Part shown: positions 15,786-23,739 of the stretch, piece by piece | Position numbering within the stretch: the first letter of the stretch is position 1 | Layout: every line of letters begins with the position of its first letter | NCBI GenBank assembly: GCA_025057995.1 | Contig: JANXEW010000010.1 | Location: forward strand, 1-39,410 | Direction of reading: 5' to 3' | Length of the DNA stretch: 39,410 bases | Source: Thermofilaceae archaeon | GTDB lineage: Archaea > Thermoproteota > Thermoprotei > Thermofilales > Thermofilaceae | Made by a program: the position numbers and the translations under genes | The notes under the pieces: model-generated | Seen by the model: only the letters and a program-made list of their open reading frames with translations | Databases searched by the model: none | Told to the model about the DNA's origin: nothing

Positions 15786-16064
15786 TTATTCGATCATTCG
15801 CGATATGGATATAACATCTACCTGCCCAATGCCCTGTATGCTGGATAGTCTGTTTTCAAGATCGAATGTACCTCCTTCTATAGTTTCGGGCATAGCAATC
15901 CACAGGTAGATTGCGTTTATTCCGTACGCTATGGGCTCTACTCTGCTTCTTAAAACATGATAAATATCAACCGGTAATTCCCTCTCAATCAACTTCACTA
16001 AATCCTCTGGCTGTGTATCTATATCTTCAGGTAGTATCTTTACGATAGCTACGACTCGACCCAT
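15786..16064 (-). CDS. ef1b: Translation elongation factor 1-beta (aEF-1B)
   Basis: Guanine-nucleotide exchange factor for EF-1alpha. The 92-residue protein matches the archaeal single-domain form: MGRVVAIVKILPEDIDTQPEDL, the central YHVLRSRVEPIAYGINAIYLW block and the conserved C-terminal GIGQVDVISISRMI. Length and motif order are normal. It is the second gene of a two-gene minus-strand unit, 10 nt after the stop of a zinc-ribbon protein gene, with GGTGAG just upstream of its ATG. The pairing of this zinc-ribbon gene with EF-1beta is common in archaeal genomes. It converges with the biotin carrier gene. Confidence 0.96.
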   Translation of the reverse strand: MGRVVAIVKILPEDIDTQPEDLVKLIERELPVDIYHVLRSRVEPIAYGINAIYLWIAMPETIEGGTFDLENRLSSIQGIGQVDVISISRMIE

Positions 16065-16074
16065 ACTATCTCAC

Positions 16075-16251
16075 CTAAGGACCAATAAAACCACACTTTG
16101 GGCATGTATACGGGTTAGACTGTTTCCTACACTTCTCGCAACGCCACATCTCTACTTCGCCACAATTGGGACAGCGGAACCTAACCCCTCTTGTGAATGG
16201 TGATATAGGCCTGCGGCATGACGTGCAAATAGGTACTGTTAACGTACTCAC
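16075..16251 (-). CDS. Small zinc-ribbon RNA-binding protein (DUF1610 / HVO_2753 type)
   Basis: A 58-residue protein encoded by GTG 16251 to a TAG at 16075-16077. Translating the minus strand gives four CxxC pairs: CTSC, CPNC, CEKC and CPKC, with the string FRCPNCGEVEMWRCEKC in the middle and a C-terminal TCPKCGFIG. Two zinc-binding ribbons are therefore expected, as in the archaeal DUF1610/HVO_2753 family, commonly annotated as Zn-ribbon RNA-binding proteins and commonly located directly before EF-1beta. A TATA-like ATATTTAAAT at 16272-16281 is about 26 nt upstream of the GTG, so the message is probably leaderless. The stop is 10 nt before the EF-1beta ATG, and GGTGAG for EF-1beta overlaps it. 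It is short but well supported by motif and context. Confidence 0.88.
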   Translation of the reverse strand: MSTLTVPICTSCRRPISPFTRGVRFRCPNCGEVEMWRCEKCRKQSNPYTCPKCGFIGP

Positions 16252-16598
16252 AGCCGCTGCTCTACATAAGCATATTTAAATTTTTAGTAACACACCAGAA
16301 GTATCTTTGAGTCGAATTGATGAAAATACCGGCCAAATGCCCAGGGCTCGGTGAGATTGCTGTTAAAAAGAAAATCCTTATTTCCTAGGATGAGGGATAA
16401 TTATCCGAATGATGTAACAGAGTTACAGTGATCAGTGATCGAAAGGCATTTAACTGACCTCAAGTGTTCAATAATATAGATCCTTATTTTATATAAAATT
16501 CTTTGGACGTATTTTTAATAAACGAGGGTGTGAGAGCACTGCTTTGTCGCTTGTCCCAGCCGAGAATTTTATAAACTTTCACCCTTCTGGTCAGGCAA
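16252..16598. other. 347-bp intergenic stretch: two promoters and a possible C/D sRNA
   Basis: Between the zinc-ribbon gene and tRNA-Leu. It holds the minus-strand TATA of the zinc-ribbon/EF-1beta unit (16272-16281), a 12-bp perfect palindrome GGATAATTATCC (16395-16406), a C/D-box-like block (16409-16457, listed separately) and the TTTTATAAAC box of tRNA-Leu (16567-16576, 27 nt before the tRNA 5' end). No convincing ORF is seen; the frame 16544-16882 merely reads through the tRNA. Confidence 0.5.
16405..16461 (+). ncRNA. Candidate C/D box guide sRNA
   Basis: The order and spacing fit an archaeal C/D sRNA: C-like ATGATGT (16409-16415, consensus RTGATGA), 12 nt, D'-like GTGA (16428-16431, consensus CTGA), 3 nt, C'-like GTGATCG (16435-16441), 12 nt, and a perfect D box CTGA (16454-16457). 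Both guide spacers are exactly 12 nt, as in the symmetric archaeal form. A TGTTAAAAAG element near 16361-16370 could be its TATA box. D' and C' are imperfect, no long terminal stem is visible, and no target has been identified, so this is a candidate only. Confidence 0.35.
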
Positions 16599-16699
16599 GC
16601 GGGGGTGCCCGAGCTAGGACAAAGGGGGCGGTCCTTAAATGGCCCAAACTTAGGCTCCGCTGGCGAAGGCCTGCCCGGGTTCGAATCCCGGCCCCCGCA
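16599..16699 (+). tRNA. tRNA-Leu(TAG), with intron
   Basis: The acceptor GCGGGGG pairs with CCCCCGC; the D arm, long variable arm (GGCGAAGGCC) and T arm (CCGGG-TTCGAAT-CCCGG) are all canonical for class II tRNA-Leu. As written, the anticodon arm does not fold. Removing 16 nt at 16632-16647 restores stem GCGGA/TCCGC and loop CTTAGGC, giving anticodon TAG (16651-16653). The intron therefore sits between positions 30 and 31, a non-canonical site, and its ends are unambiguous from base pairing. The discriminator is A and CCA is not encoded. A TTTTATAAAC box lies 27 nt upstream of the 5' end. The gene converges with the methyltransferase gene, 4 nt apart. Confidence 0.9.
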
Positions 16700-16702
16700 T
16701 CA

Positions 16703-17905
16703 TCAAATTTTCTCCAGAAGAGCTATGAAGAACCCAGGGGTATCGTGAATGTCGGGCTCAAACCTTTGCACATGAGAAGTCAACCCCGCGAAACCGGTTG
16801 TACCTATGAACACTGTCTGTCTCTTCGGTCTAAACCCATAATGCTCAACAGCATAGAGCACGTTGTGCTCATTCTCTTCTAAAGTCAGGGTACACGTAGA
16901 GTAGAGCAGAAGACCCCCCCTTCTTAGCAGCTTGGCAGCCACACCAAGGAATTGGCGTTGATAGCTAGTAAGCGCTTGAAACTCTCTTTCCTCTTTTTCA
17001 TAGTAAAGGTTGGGTCTGACGCCTAATGCACTACAAGGAGGATCGAGTATTACAGCGTCAGCGCCAACGAGGTCATCTTCCAGAACGTCCAAGTACCTAG
17101 AGTCGGCAACTCTCGCCTCAACGTTACTGAGGCCAAGTCTCATCGCGTTTTCCTTTATTTTATCTACTCTTCCTCTTGATCGATCTACGGCTATAACACG
17201 CCCATCGCCACCCATTAGCTGAGCAGCATGTGTAGCCTTACCACCTGGAGCAGCGCACATGTCGATGACCAACCAATCAGGCTTTGGACTTAGTATGTGA
17301 CCAGCGATTATAGAGGGAAAGCTCTGATCGTAGATGAGACCTTTCTTGTAAATATCTAGCTCTCTAACCGATGGAACCTTATAAACCGAGGTATCGACGA
17401 GAACGGCCAAACCACGTTTACGAGTAACCATGTCATCTCCATCCATCATAGCGACTCCCTCCGCCGCTACACACCCGCGAGGATTAACAACGCTAACTTT
17501 GTCCCCCTCTTTCACTTTCCTCGCATCGAGAACACCAGATGCGTAGAGATTAGCCCCCTGATAGACGGACTCAGCAGCATCTTTTTTGGCAACAACGACC
17601 TTATTTAACCGCTTGACTGGAAAGGGTCCTTTTACTGGCAAGAAAATCGCATCTGGCAACATCTCATAAACCTGTGCATCTAACCCAAGTTCCCTCAATT
17701 CTTTAACTACTTCGGTAGGCGTGGCTTTCAGTGTGTTAACCCTTAGAAAATACCTTCTAGTTGGCATTTTTAGTGATGTTAAAATACTTTCCACTCTAAT
17801 AATTGGATAAAGCTTAGCTAACTGCTTAACCGCTGCTAGCGAAAATTCATGTCTAGCGGCCAGAGTCTCTAGCATCAAGCCTTCTTCACCGAACCTTTCT
17901 TTCAA
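16703..17905 (-). CDS. RNA (cytosine-5)-methyltransferase of the NSUN/RsmB family with internal PUA domain
   Basis: Transfers a methyl group from SAM to C5 of cytosine, probably in tRNA. Order of domains: N-terminal helical region (about 1-90), an inserted PUA domain (about 95-190: VVAKKDAAESVYQGANLYASGV, then KVSVVNPRGCVAAEGVAMM), and a Rossmann methyltransferase domain with motif I DMCAAPGGKATHAAQLM, motif IV DPPCSALG and motif VI STCTLTLEENE. Both catalytic cysteines (in PPC and STC) are present. The N-terminal PUA insertion is the arrangement of NSUN6-like enzymes, which modify tRNA-Cys or tRNA-Thr at C72; this specificity is inferred. The start is TTG 17905; no ATG is available before residue 11. 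An AGTATTTAAC box at 17957-17967 is a likely promoter. The length of 400 residues is normal. Confidence 0.92.
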   Translation of the reverse strand: MKERFGEEGLMLETLAARHEFSLAAVKQLAKLYPIIRVESILTSLKMPTRRYFLRVNTLKATPTEVVKELRELGLDAQVYEMLPDAIFLPVKGPFPVKRLNKVVVAKKDAAESVYQGANLYASGVLDARKVKEGDKVSVVNPRGCVAAEGVAMMDGDDMVTRKRGLAVLVDTSVYKVPSVRELDIYKKGLIYDQSFPSIIAGHILSPKPDWLVIDMCAAPGGKATHAAQLMGGDGRVIAVDRSRGRVDKIKENAMRLGLSNVEARVADSRYLDVLEDDLVGADAVILDPPCSALGVRPNLYYEKEEREFQALTSYQRQFLGVAAKLLRRGGLLLYSTCTLTLEENEHNVLYAVEHYGFRPKRQTVFIGTTGFAGLTSHVQRFEPDIHDTPGFFIALLEKI

Positions 17906-18402
17906 CTTTACTACTCATCTCTGGTATGAACTTTGCAGTGTCTATTTTTTGTTATGGTTAAATACTTTGTAAAACGAATTACTTTTATACCACAGCTATT
18001 CATCTCTTTTCGCAAGGTCCGTTGAAAGAATCTTCAAACTATGCCTCTCTCGTTTACCATAAGGACTTGATGAAATATACTCAGAGGTTCGTGCGCGTGA
18101 CATTCTGATTATTAACAAATAAGTCCACACTTTAGCTTTATGGATACTGTTGCAGTGAAGATGATTTAAGAAAAAAGAAAATTTATTAGTTATCGGAAGG
18201 GTTATAGATACAAGAATGCTAATAGATCATTTTTAAAAGTCTCTGAAGTACTTCAACTTAATTATTAGAATCGTAGCCACTTCAACAATTTTTGATGTCA
18301 CGTACTACTCTCGGCTTCGATAGAGGAAGTTTTTATAGAGTTATTCAATTGATTTTTTATGGATTTAATCTTTTTCATAATGTGAAAATTTTTAGAGGTT
18401 TA
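17906..18402. other. 497-bp intergenic stretch without a recognised gene
   Basis: The side near 17905 holds the probable promoter of the methyltransferase gene. A plus-strand TATA-like CTTTTATACC (17982-17991) points into the gap, but only a 30-codon open frame without homology follows it, and no convincing C/D or H/ACA pattern was found. The rest is AT-rich and resembles ordinary intergenic sequence before the 3' end of tRNA-Arg(CCG). Confidence 0.4.
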
Positions 18403-18499
18403 TGGCGGGCCCGCCGGGATTTGAACCCGGGTTATCCGTGCGTTTTTCTCGCACTCCGGCTCCGGAGGCCGACGCCTTTCCATGCTAGGCCACGGGCCC
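18403..18499 (-). tRNA. tRNA-Arg(CCG), with insertion/intron in the variable region
   Basis: The acceptor GGGCCCG pairs with CGGGCCC, followed by discriminator G and encoded CCA (18403-18405). The anticodon stem TCGGC/GCCGG with loop CTCCGGA gives anticodon CCG at 18463-18465. Between the anticodon stem and the T stem there are 20 extra nucleotides (18436-18455), a GTGCG/CGCAC hairpin with an A-rich loop flanked by CGGA repeats. Removing them leaves a normal class I variable region ATAAC and a perfect tRNA-Arg. The exact cut points are ambiguous by up to four bases because of the repeat. The same insert occurs in the tRNA-Arg genes at 35394 and 38375. An AAATAAAA (TTTTATTT) box lies about 27 nt upstream of the 5' end at 18523-18530. 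Confidence 0.85.
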
Positions 18500-18539
18500 A
18501 GTCGTAGGAGGGTAGAGTAAACAAATAAAAGGATTAATA
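18476..18539. repeat. 64-bp direct repeat, copy A (tRNA-Arg 5' end plus promoter)
   Basis: Identical base for base to 19302-19365, 826 bp away in the same orientation. It contains the first 24 nt of tRNA-Arg(CCG) and 40 bp of upstream sequence including the TATA box. The two copies flank tpiA. Confidence 0.97.
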
Positions 18540-18551
18540 TAGTCTAGCTTC

Positions 18552-19268
<717 letters not shown>

Positions 19269-19301
19269 TTAAAGGTTTCATTCGGCTATCAAGCCTGAAG
19301 T

Positions 19302-19325
19302 CTTTCCATGCTAGGCCACGGGCCC
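19302..19325 (-). pseudogene. 5' fragment of tRNA-Arg (24 nt)
   Basis: Identical to nucleotides 1 to about 24 of tRNA-Arg(CCG), from the acceptor GGGCCCG through the D loop to GGAAAG, then diverging into CTTCAGGCTTGATAGCC, which can form a small GGCT/AGCC hairpin. No anticodon, T arm or 3' acceptor follows, so it cannot give a tRNA alone. It is most simply a relic carried along with the duplicated promoter. A 5' half of a split tRNA is conceivable, but no matching 3' half is in the window. Confidence 0.7.
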
Positions 19326-19365
19326 AGTCGTAGGAGGGTAGAGTAAACAAATAAAAGGATTAATA
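19302..19365. repeat. 64-bp direct repeat, copy B (upstream of tpiA)
   Basis: Exact copy of 18476-18539. On the minus strand it supplies a TATA box (complement of 19349-19356) and an expected start site near 19325, 81 nt before the tpiA GTG. Identity stops abruptly inside the tRNA D arm on one side and after GGATTAATA on the other. Confidence 0.97.
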
Positions 19366-19689
19366 GTTAAAAGTAGAGTCCTTAGTTAGCTCAATTGCCA
19401 GCCCGGTAACTATTTTGCAAGGGTACGTCACTTCTGTAAATAAGTGATACTTCTCTCCAACGCATGTGAAAGATCTTTTTCTTTCTAAACTCAAGACTGC
19501 AAGAGATCTTAGCGTGACTGATAATTGAAGCTTATCTAAAGATTGATTCATTCATATAATAGTTATAGACTTATCAAGAATTGGATAACTAGAGAACATA
19601 CTGAGGAAAAGAGGTAAAACCTATAAGAGTATTTAGCAAGCAAATTAAATCCAGTAGGTTTTAAAGCTCAACCCACACTAAAAATTAGG
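19366..19689. other. 324-bp intergenic stretch; one doubtful minus-strand ORF
   Basis: Contains a 63-codon minus-strand frame (19360-19551, start MNQSLDKLQLSVTL) with no recognised motif. Its end lies in the edge of the 64-bp repeat, and it could be chance. Near the right end GGTTTTAAAG (19657-19666) is a TATA box about 28 nt before the ATG at 19690 of the radical SAM gene. Nothing else was recognised. Confidence 0.35.
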
Positions 19690-20790
19690 ATGTGGCGCAT
19701 ACTTAGACCTGATGCATTGGTTGTATGGGAGAGTGAAAATGTTAGAAGTAGTCTATCTCACTACTATGGAGTTTTAACAGGTTCTAGACCAGCGAAATTT
19801 AGGGTGGTTAAGCGAGTACCCGTCGAGTGCGAGAGTCGAAACCTTGAAGATATGTGGAGAATACATGATGACAAAGTTAACGAATTCAGAGAACTCTACC
19901 TGGAGGTTGAAGACGAACCATCAAAAATGGACAAAATGCCTATGCCGCCGTATAGTTTGCTGGATCTTAAAGTAGACATAACGTATAAGCTTCTAGAATC
20001 ATGCGTGCTCTGTGAGTGGAGATGTGGTGTAAACAGGATTAAGGGAAGAAATGGAGTTTGCGGGCTTAATAGTGAAGTAAGGGTGGCATCTGCCTTCTTA
20101 CATATGGGTGAAGAAGCACCCCTTGTTCCCTCGGGAACCATATTTTTCACCGGGTGTAGCTTCAAGTGTGTCTTCTGTCAGAACTGGGATATTTCGACGA
20201 ACCCCTCTAACGGGACCTCTGTAACCCCTAAAGAGTTAGCGGCAATCGCTGTTAAACTCTACAAGGAAGGCGCAAGAAATATAAACTACGTGGGTGGGAA
20301 CCCCGATCAACAGCTTCACGTGATCCTTGCTTCGTTAAGATATATGGACTCAAATGTGCCTCTCTTGTGGAACAGTAACATGTACATGAGTAGTGAATCG
20401 TTAAAACTGTTAGTCGATGTTATAGACATTTGGTTACCAGATTTCAAATACGGTAACAATAGATGTGCAATGTACCTCTCTAAGGTACCAAATTACTTTG
20501 ATGTGGTTTCAAGGAATCATTCTATAGCCTCTCGACACGGTGATATAATAATAAGACACCTCGTACTGCCAGGACACATAGAATGTTGTACAAAACCTGT
20601 TTTGAAGTGGATAAGTGAAAACTGTCCTAGGGCTCTTGTTAACATCATGGATCAGTATAGACCAGAGCATTTAGTTAGCTTGTACCCAGTTAAATTTAAG
20701 GATATAGCGCGGAGGCCCAGTGTTGAAGAGTTGCGAGAGGCTCATGAGTATGCTGATTCCCTTGGAATTAAGTGGAAAGAGGTCTCATAG
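19690..20790 (+). CDS. Radical SAM protein, COG1313 (PflX/PflA-like)
   Basis: A radical SAM enzyme that should bind one 4Fe-4S cluster through CSFKCVFC (the CxxxCxxC motif, preceded by FFTGCS-type wording) and generate a deoxyadenosyl radical. Ahead of it is a cysteine cluster CVLCEWRCGVNRIKG...GVCGL typical of COG1313 and AmrS-like proteins. The rest follows the partial TIM barrel: GGNPDQQLHVILASLRYM, WNSNMYMS, IWLPDFKYG and the C-terminal MDQYRPEH. The length of 366 residues is normal, with an unconserved N-terminus of about 90 residues. The physiological substrate of the family is unknown; pyruvate-formate-lyase activation is only an old annotation. It is followed after 9 nt by dph2 in the same direction. 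A TATA box about 28 nt before the ATG suggests a leaderless message. Confidence 0.88.
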   Translation: MWRILRPDALVVWESENVRSSLSHYYGVLTGSRPAKFRVVKRVPVECESRNLEDMWRIHDDKVNEFRELYLEVEDEPSKMDKMPMPPYSLLDLKVDITYKLLESCVLCEWRCGVNRIKGRNGVCGLNSEVRVASAFLHMGEEAPLVPSGTIFFTGCSFKCVFCQNWDISTNPSNGTSVTPKELAAIAVKLYKEGARNINYVGGNPDQQLHVILASLRYMDSNVPLLWNSNMYMSSESLKLLVDVIDIWLPDFKYGNNRCAMYLSKVPNYFDVVSRNHSIASRHGDIIIRHLVLPGHIECCTKPVLKWISENCPRALVNIMDQYRPEHLVSLYPVKFKDIARRPSVEELREAHEYADSLGIKWKEVS

Positions 20791-20799
20791 TGGTATCCG

Positions 20800-21837
20800 A
20801 TGAGATCCTACTATGATTTAGAAGAAAAGCGGATCATCAGATGGGCTCAGCTTGCTAGCTACCGTAGACTGTTGATTCAGGCACCAGATGGAATGAAAAC
20901 TTGTGCTAGAAGGCTTGCCGAATTGCTTACTGAAAATGGTTTTGAGCCTTTCCTCTCATCGAGTCACGCATGGGGTGGTTGTGATGTAGCTTTAAACGAG
21001 TTAGATGCTCTAGGATTGGACGCATTGGTGCACCTAGGTCACCATGGACCTGTTCGTTTTTCCCCCTCAACTAATGTCCTATTTGTACCGGGGTACTCAA
21101 CTGTCAACGTCCTGCGTGGAGTAGAGAAGGCTTTAGCGAAACTAACTGACGAGGATGTGAGACGAGTGGGGCTAGTTACAACGATCCAGCACCTTAACCA
21201 ACTACCTAGGATTAAAGCTTTTCTAGCCGAGAATGGTTTCGAAGTTTTAACTTCTAAAAGCCCATCTCCTAGAATGTCAGAGGGCCTGGTGATAGGTTGT
21301 GACGTCAGGGCGGCTGAGATTGTAGCAAGCAAGGTGGATGCTTTTCTAGTTGTTGCTGGTGGAACCTTTCATGCCTTGGGAGTAGCCTTGGCCAACGGCT
21401 GCTCGAAGACGATCGCTGTAGATCCTTACCTGGAGAAAGTTTCCGATATGGGAAACGAAGTAAAATCGGTGTTGTCAAGAAGGTTAGCCCAGCTGGCAGA
21501 TGCTTTAGACTCTAGGGAGGCTGCGGTTATAGTCTCAACTAAACCGGGTCAGAGAATCGGATGGGATAAACTCAAAGGCCTTGAGGAGACTTTGCGTAGA
21601 TACGATATAAAAACACAGTTTTTGGTTTTCAACGACGTCACTAGAGAAGCTCTTGAGAATTATGGCTGGTTCGACTTATACATCAATACAGCGTGTCCAA
21701 GGCTCGCTATAGACGACCCTCATTTATTCCCGGGACCAGTCGTCAACGCCGAAGAGTTTCTAAGCGTATTAAGGAAGGGTCTACAGAATTATGAGCCTGG
21801 TCTTGCTCTGCGCTCATGCTTCTCAAACCTTTCGTAA
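20800..21837 (+). CDS. dph2: 2-(3-amino-3-carboxypropyl)histidine synthase (diphthamide biosynthesis Dph2)
   Basis: Non-canonical radical SAM enzyme that adds the aminocarboxypropyl group of SAM to a histidine of EF-2, the first step of diphthamide synthesis. The three widely spaced cluster-binding cysteines, one per domain, are visible in HAWGGCDVAL, LVIGCDVRA and INTACPRLAIDD. Further family blocks are LLIQAPDGMK, LVHLGHHGP and VAGGTFHALGVALANG. The length of 345 residues is typical of the homodimeric archaeal enzyme. It follows the COG1313 gene closely and overlaps the 3' end of the convergent endonuclease IV-like gene by 49 nt. The EF-2 target itself is not in this window. Confidence 0.94.
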   Translation: MRSYYDLEEKRIIRWAQLASYRRLLIQAPDGMKTCARRLAELLTENGFEPFLSSSHAWGGCDVALNELDALGLDALVHLGHHGPVRFSPSTNVLFVPGYSTVNVLRGVEKALAKLTDEDVRRVGLVTTIQHLNQLPRIKAFLAENGFEVLTSKSPSPRMSEGLVIGCDVRAAEIVASKVDAFLVVAGGTFHALGVALANGCSKTIAVDPYLEKVSDMGNEVKSVLSRRLAQLADALDSREAAVIVSTKPGQRIGWDKLKGLEETLRRYDIKTQFLVFNDVTREALENYGWFDLYINTACPRLAIDDPHLFPGPVVNAEEFLSVLRKGLQNYEPGLALRSCFSNLS

Positions 21838-22664
21838 GTGTTCTTTAGTAACGTGGCATCCTCCTCAAGATTAGGACTCTCACAAATGAGAACACCTTTA
21901 ATCTTAAAATCCCATAAAGTTTTCATGAGTTCTTCATACCTAAGGTCTGAATCTTTCAGGTTAAGATGTTTAACTTCGCCCTTTTCATTATACTGGATTC
22001 CCGAGACATGTATGTGCATATTTTCGAGAACCGTGCTACCTAGTGCATTTTCTAATGTTGTAAGTACCGTGCTAAATTCTTCGTAACTGTTAATCAATCC
22101 TCCGCTTCGTGCGTGTAGGTGGGCGAAATCCACGACTGGAAGGATCATCTCCAACTCACTGCATAGTTTCAATAATTCATTCAAATCGCCGAACTCCGAC
22201 GAGGCACCCGTGGTCTCTGGTCGCAGCCAGATCTCTATTCCTTGATCCTGCAACGATTTAACCAATTTGACTAGAACCTCTTTCACCAGGCGGTATACCT
22301 TTTCGCTAGATCTACCCATGTAGTAAGCTGCGTGAAAGCACACGCTCCAAGCTCCCGCCATATTCCCGATTACGGCCGACTGATAGATGCGTCGAACACT
22401 TGCTTCAACCTTATCTTTATCAGGGGAAGCTAAGTTAATGTAGTAAGGGGCATGTACTGTGAGTGCCACGTCCAGGTTCCTCGCTATAGTTCTAACGTCC
22501 CTTGCAGTTGTATCCGTAAGCCCTATCTTCCTTACAAACTCTATCTCCATTGCATCTAAACCTATTGCTTTAACCTCGATTATACCGTGTTTAGTGGTTC
22601 TCGACTTAGCTCTATGAGGTATACCAGCGGGACCAAAACGTAACCTATCCGGTTTCCAGAGCAT
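21789..22664 (-). CDS. nfo: Endonuclease IV-like TIM-barrel protein (AP endonuclease family 2)
   Basis: Likely cleaves DNA at abasic sites. The TIM-barrel metal-site landmarks of endonuclease IV can be followed: GPAGIPHRAKS at the start, VHAPYYINLA, VCFHAAYYMG, LRPETTGASSEFG, PVVDFAHLHAR, MHIHVSGIQY and a late ICESPNLEEDA. The Asp-Arg-His block of the bacterial enzyme is replaced by GEVKHLNL, so one metal ligand may differ, a form I believe is common in archaeal members but cannot verify. The length of 291 residues is normal. The last 16 codons overlap the end of dph2 on the other strand. Related sugar isomerase-like barrels are an alternative if the metal site proves degenerate. Confidence 0.82.
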   Translation of the reverse strand: MLWKPDRLRFGPAGIPHRAKSRTTKHGIIEVKAIGLDAMEIEFVRKIGLTDTTARDVRTIARNLDVALTVHAPYYINLASPDKDKVEASVRRIYQSAVIGNMAGAWSVCFHAAYYMGRSSEKVYRLVKEVLVKLVKSLQDQGIEIWLRPETTGASSEFGDLNELLKLCSELEMILPVVDFAHLHARSGGLINSYEEFSTVLTTLENALGSTVLENMHIHVSGIQYNEKGEVKHLNLKDSDLRYEELMKTLWDFKIKGVLICESPNLEEDATLLKNTYERFEKHERRARPGS

Positions 22665-22704
22665 GACTCACTGGAAGGCAAGAGGAAAATAGGTTTAACG
22701 TAAC

Positions 22705-23739
22705 CTAGAAAGTAAAATTAGTGCGTCTTTGTATGTAACTCCCTACGATGGGGATCTCTCTGTTGCATTGGGGACAATGGTTGTCCGTGGTAATGACGTA
22801 TTTTAACACTTGGTATCCGTAGCGTTTTATGAGTAGTTCACCGCATTCGGGGCAATATGTGTTTTCGTACGGATGACCCGGTACGTTGCCTATGTAGGGA
22901 AAAAGTATTCCATATTTCTTGGCTTGGTTGTAACACCACTCTAGTTTTTTTATGGGAGTTGGGGGCTCATTGTAGAGATAGGCTGGATAGTATCGAGTAA
23001 AGTGAATGGGCGTTTCTGGACCGAGTTCTTTCATGTGGCGTTCAATAGTTTCCGTAATTGTTTCCTCTCTATCAGTAGCTCCAGGAACGACGAGGTAGAC
23101 TATTTCAACGTGAATTCCTCTGTTTTTTGCCTCACGCGCGTTACGCCATACTACGTTGACATCGGCCTTGTTAAACCGACTATACTCTTCGCTAGCACCC
23201 TTGATATCGATCTTAAGCCCATTTAATCCAGCTTTGTGTAATAGTGTCAAAGCCTCAATGGACATGTATCCGTTGCTGACGTATGTACAGTAAAGCCCCA
23301 TCTCTCTTGCGACTTTAAAAACATCTAAACTATATTCAAACAACATAAGCGGTTCATTGAACGAGACACATACGCCATCATCTTTGTAGAGAGCCTGTGC
23401 TACAAGCATATGAGGGGGTATGTAGACACCTGATCGAGGTTCGTCCCTAGAAAGTTGCCAGTTTTGACACCATGGGCAATTGAAATTGCATCCCCACGTG
23501 CTGAACGTTAGCGAACTAGAGCCAGGCCAAAAGTGAAAAAATGGTTTTATCTCAATAGGTCTTGACTCTACAGCAGAAAGGTTGCCATAAGTTAAGGTGA
23601 AAAGTTTACCGTCGATGTTACAGCGCGCTCTACATAAACCTCTTTCCCCTTTTTCAATTATGCATCGGCGCTCACATAAATAACATCTAACTTTCTCTCC
23701 ACGCAGTTGATCGTAAAGCTTGGCCTCATGTAAACTCAT
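22705..23739 (-). CDS. AmrS-like radical SAM enzyme (AmmeMemoRadiSam family)
   Basis: Radical SAM protein of the family that co-occurs with AMMECR1 and Memo proteins; its substrate is not known to me. Visible are the N-terminal cysteine cluster CYLCERRCIIEKGERGLC, the conserved YGNLSAVESRPIEIKPFFHFWPGS, the radical SAM motif CNFNCPWC within STWGCNFNCPWCQNW, SFNEPLMLFEY, and a C-terminal zinc ribbon CPEC...CPQC. From ATG 23739 (MSLHEAKLYDQL) it has 344 residues. The frame continues to TTG 23790, but that would run over the divergent promoter, so the shorter start is chosen. No AMMECR1 or Memo gene is in the window. It diverges from the unknown gene at 23803. Confidence 0.88.
   Translation of the reverse strand: MSLHEAKLYDQLRGEKVRCYLCERRCIIEKGERGLCRARCNIDGKLFTLTYGNLSAVESRPIEIKPFFHFWPGSSSLTFSTWGCNFNCPWCQNWQLSRDEPRSGVYIPPHMLVAQALYKDDGVCVSFNEPLMLFEYSLDVFKVAREMGLYCTYVSNGYMSIEALTLLHKAGLNGLKIDIKGASEEYSRFNKADVNVVWRNAREAKNRGIHVEIVYLVVPGATDREETITETIERHMKELGPETPIHFTRYYPAYLYNEPPTPIKKLEWCYNQAKKYGILFPYIGNVPGHPYENTYCPECGELLIKRYGYQVLKYVITTDNHCPQCNREIPIVGSYIQRRTNFTF

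Noticed and set aside
16544-16882. 112-codon plus-strand frame
   Set aside because: It reads straight through tRNA-Leu and antisense to the methyltransferase gene; no motif.
17962-18118. Open frame in the 17906-18402 gap, possibly a gene remnant
   Set aside because: It has only a weak TTG start, about 30 codons, and no similarity that I recognise.
18060-18120. TTGATGA...CTGA as a C/D sRNA
   Set aside because: Internal D' and C' boxes are missing and spacing does not fit.
18403-18499. tRNA-Arg insert as a class II long variable arm
   Set aside because: tRNA-Arg is class I in all cases known to me, and excision gives a perfect class I tRNA; kept as the alternative in the findings.
18292-18507. 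71-codon plus-strand frame
   Set aside because: It is antisense read-through of tRNA-Arg(CCG). The equivalent frames at 35384-35569 and 38142-38426 arise the same way.
19302-19325. 5' half of a trans-spliced split tRNA
   Set aside because: It ends inside the D arm, no 3' half with a complementary leader is present, and a complete tRNA-Arg(CCG) exists next to it.
19360-19551. 63-codon minus-strand frame between tpiA and the radical SAM gene
   Set aside because: No motif, no clear promoter, and its end lies in the repeat edge; kept only as a doubtful note.
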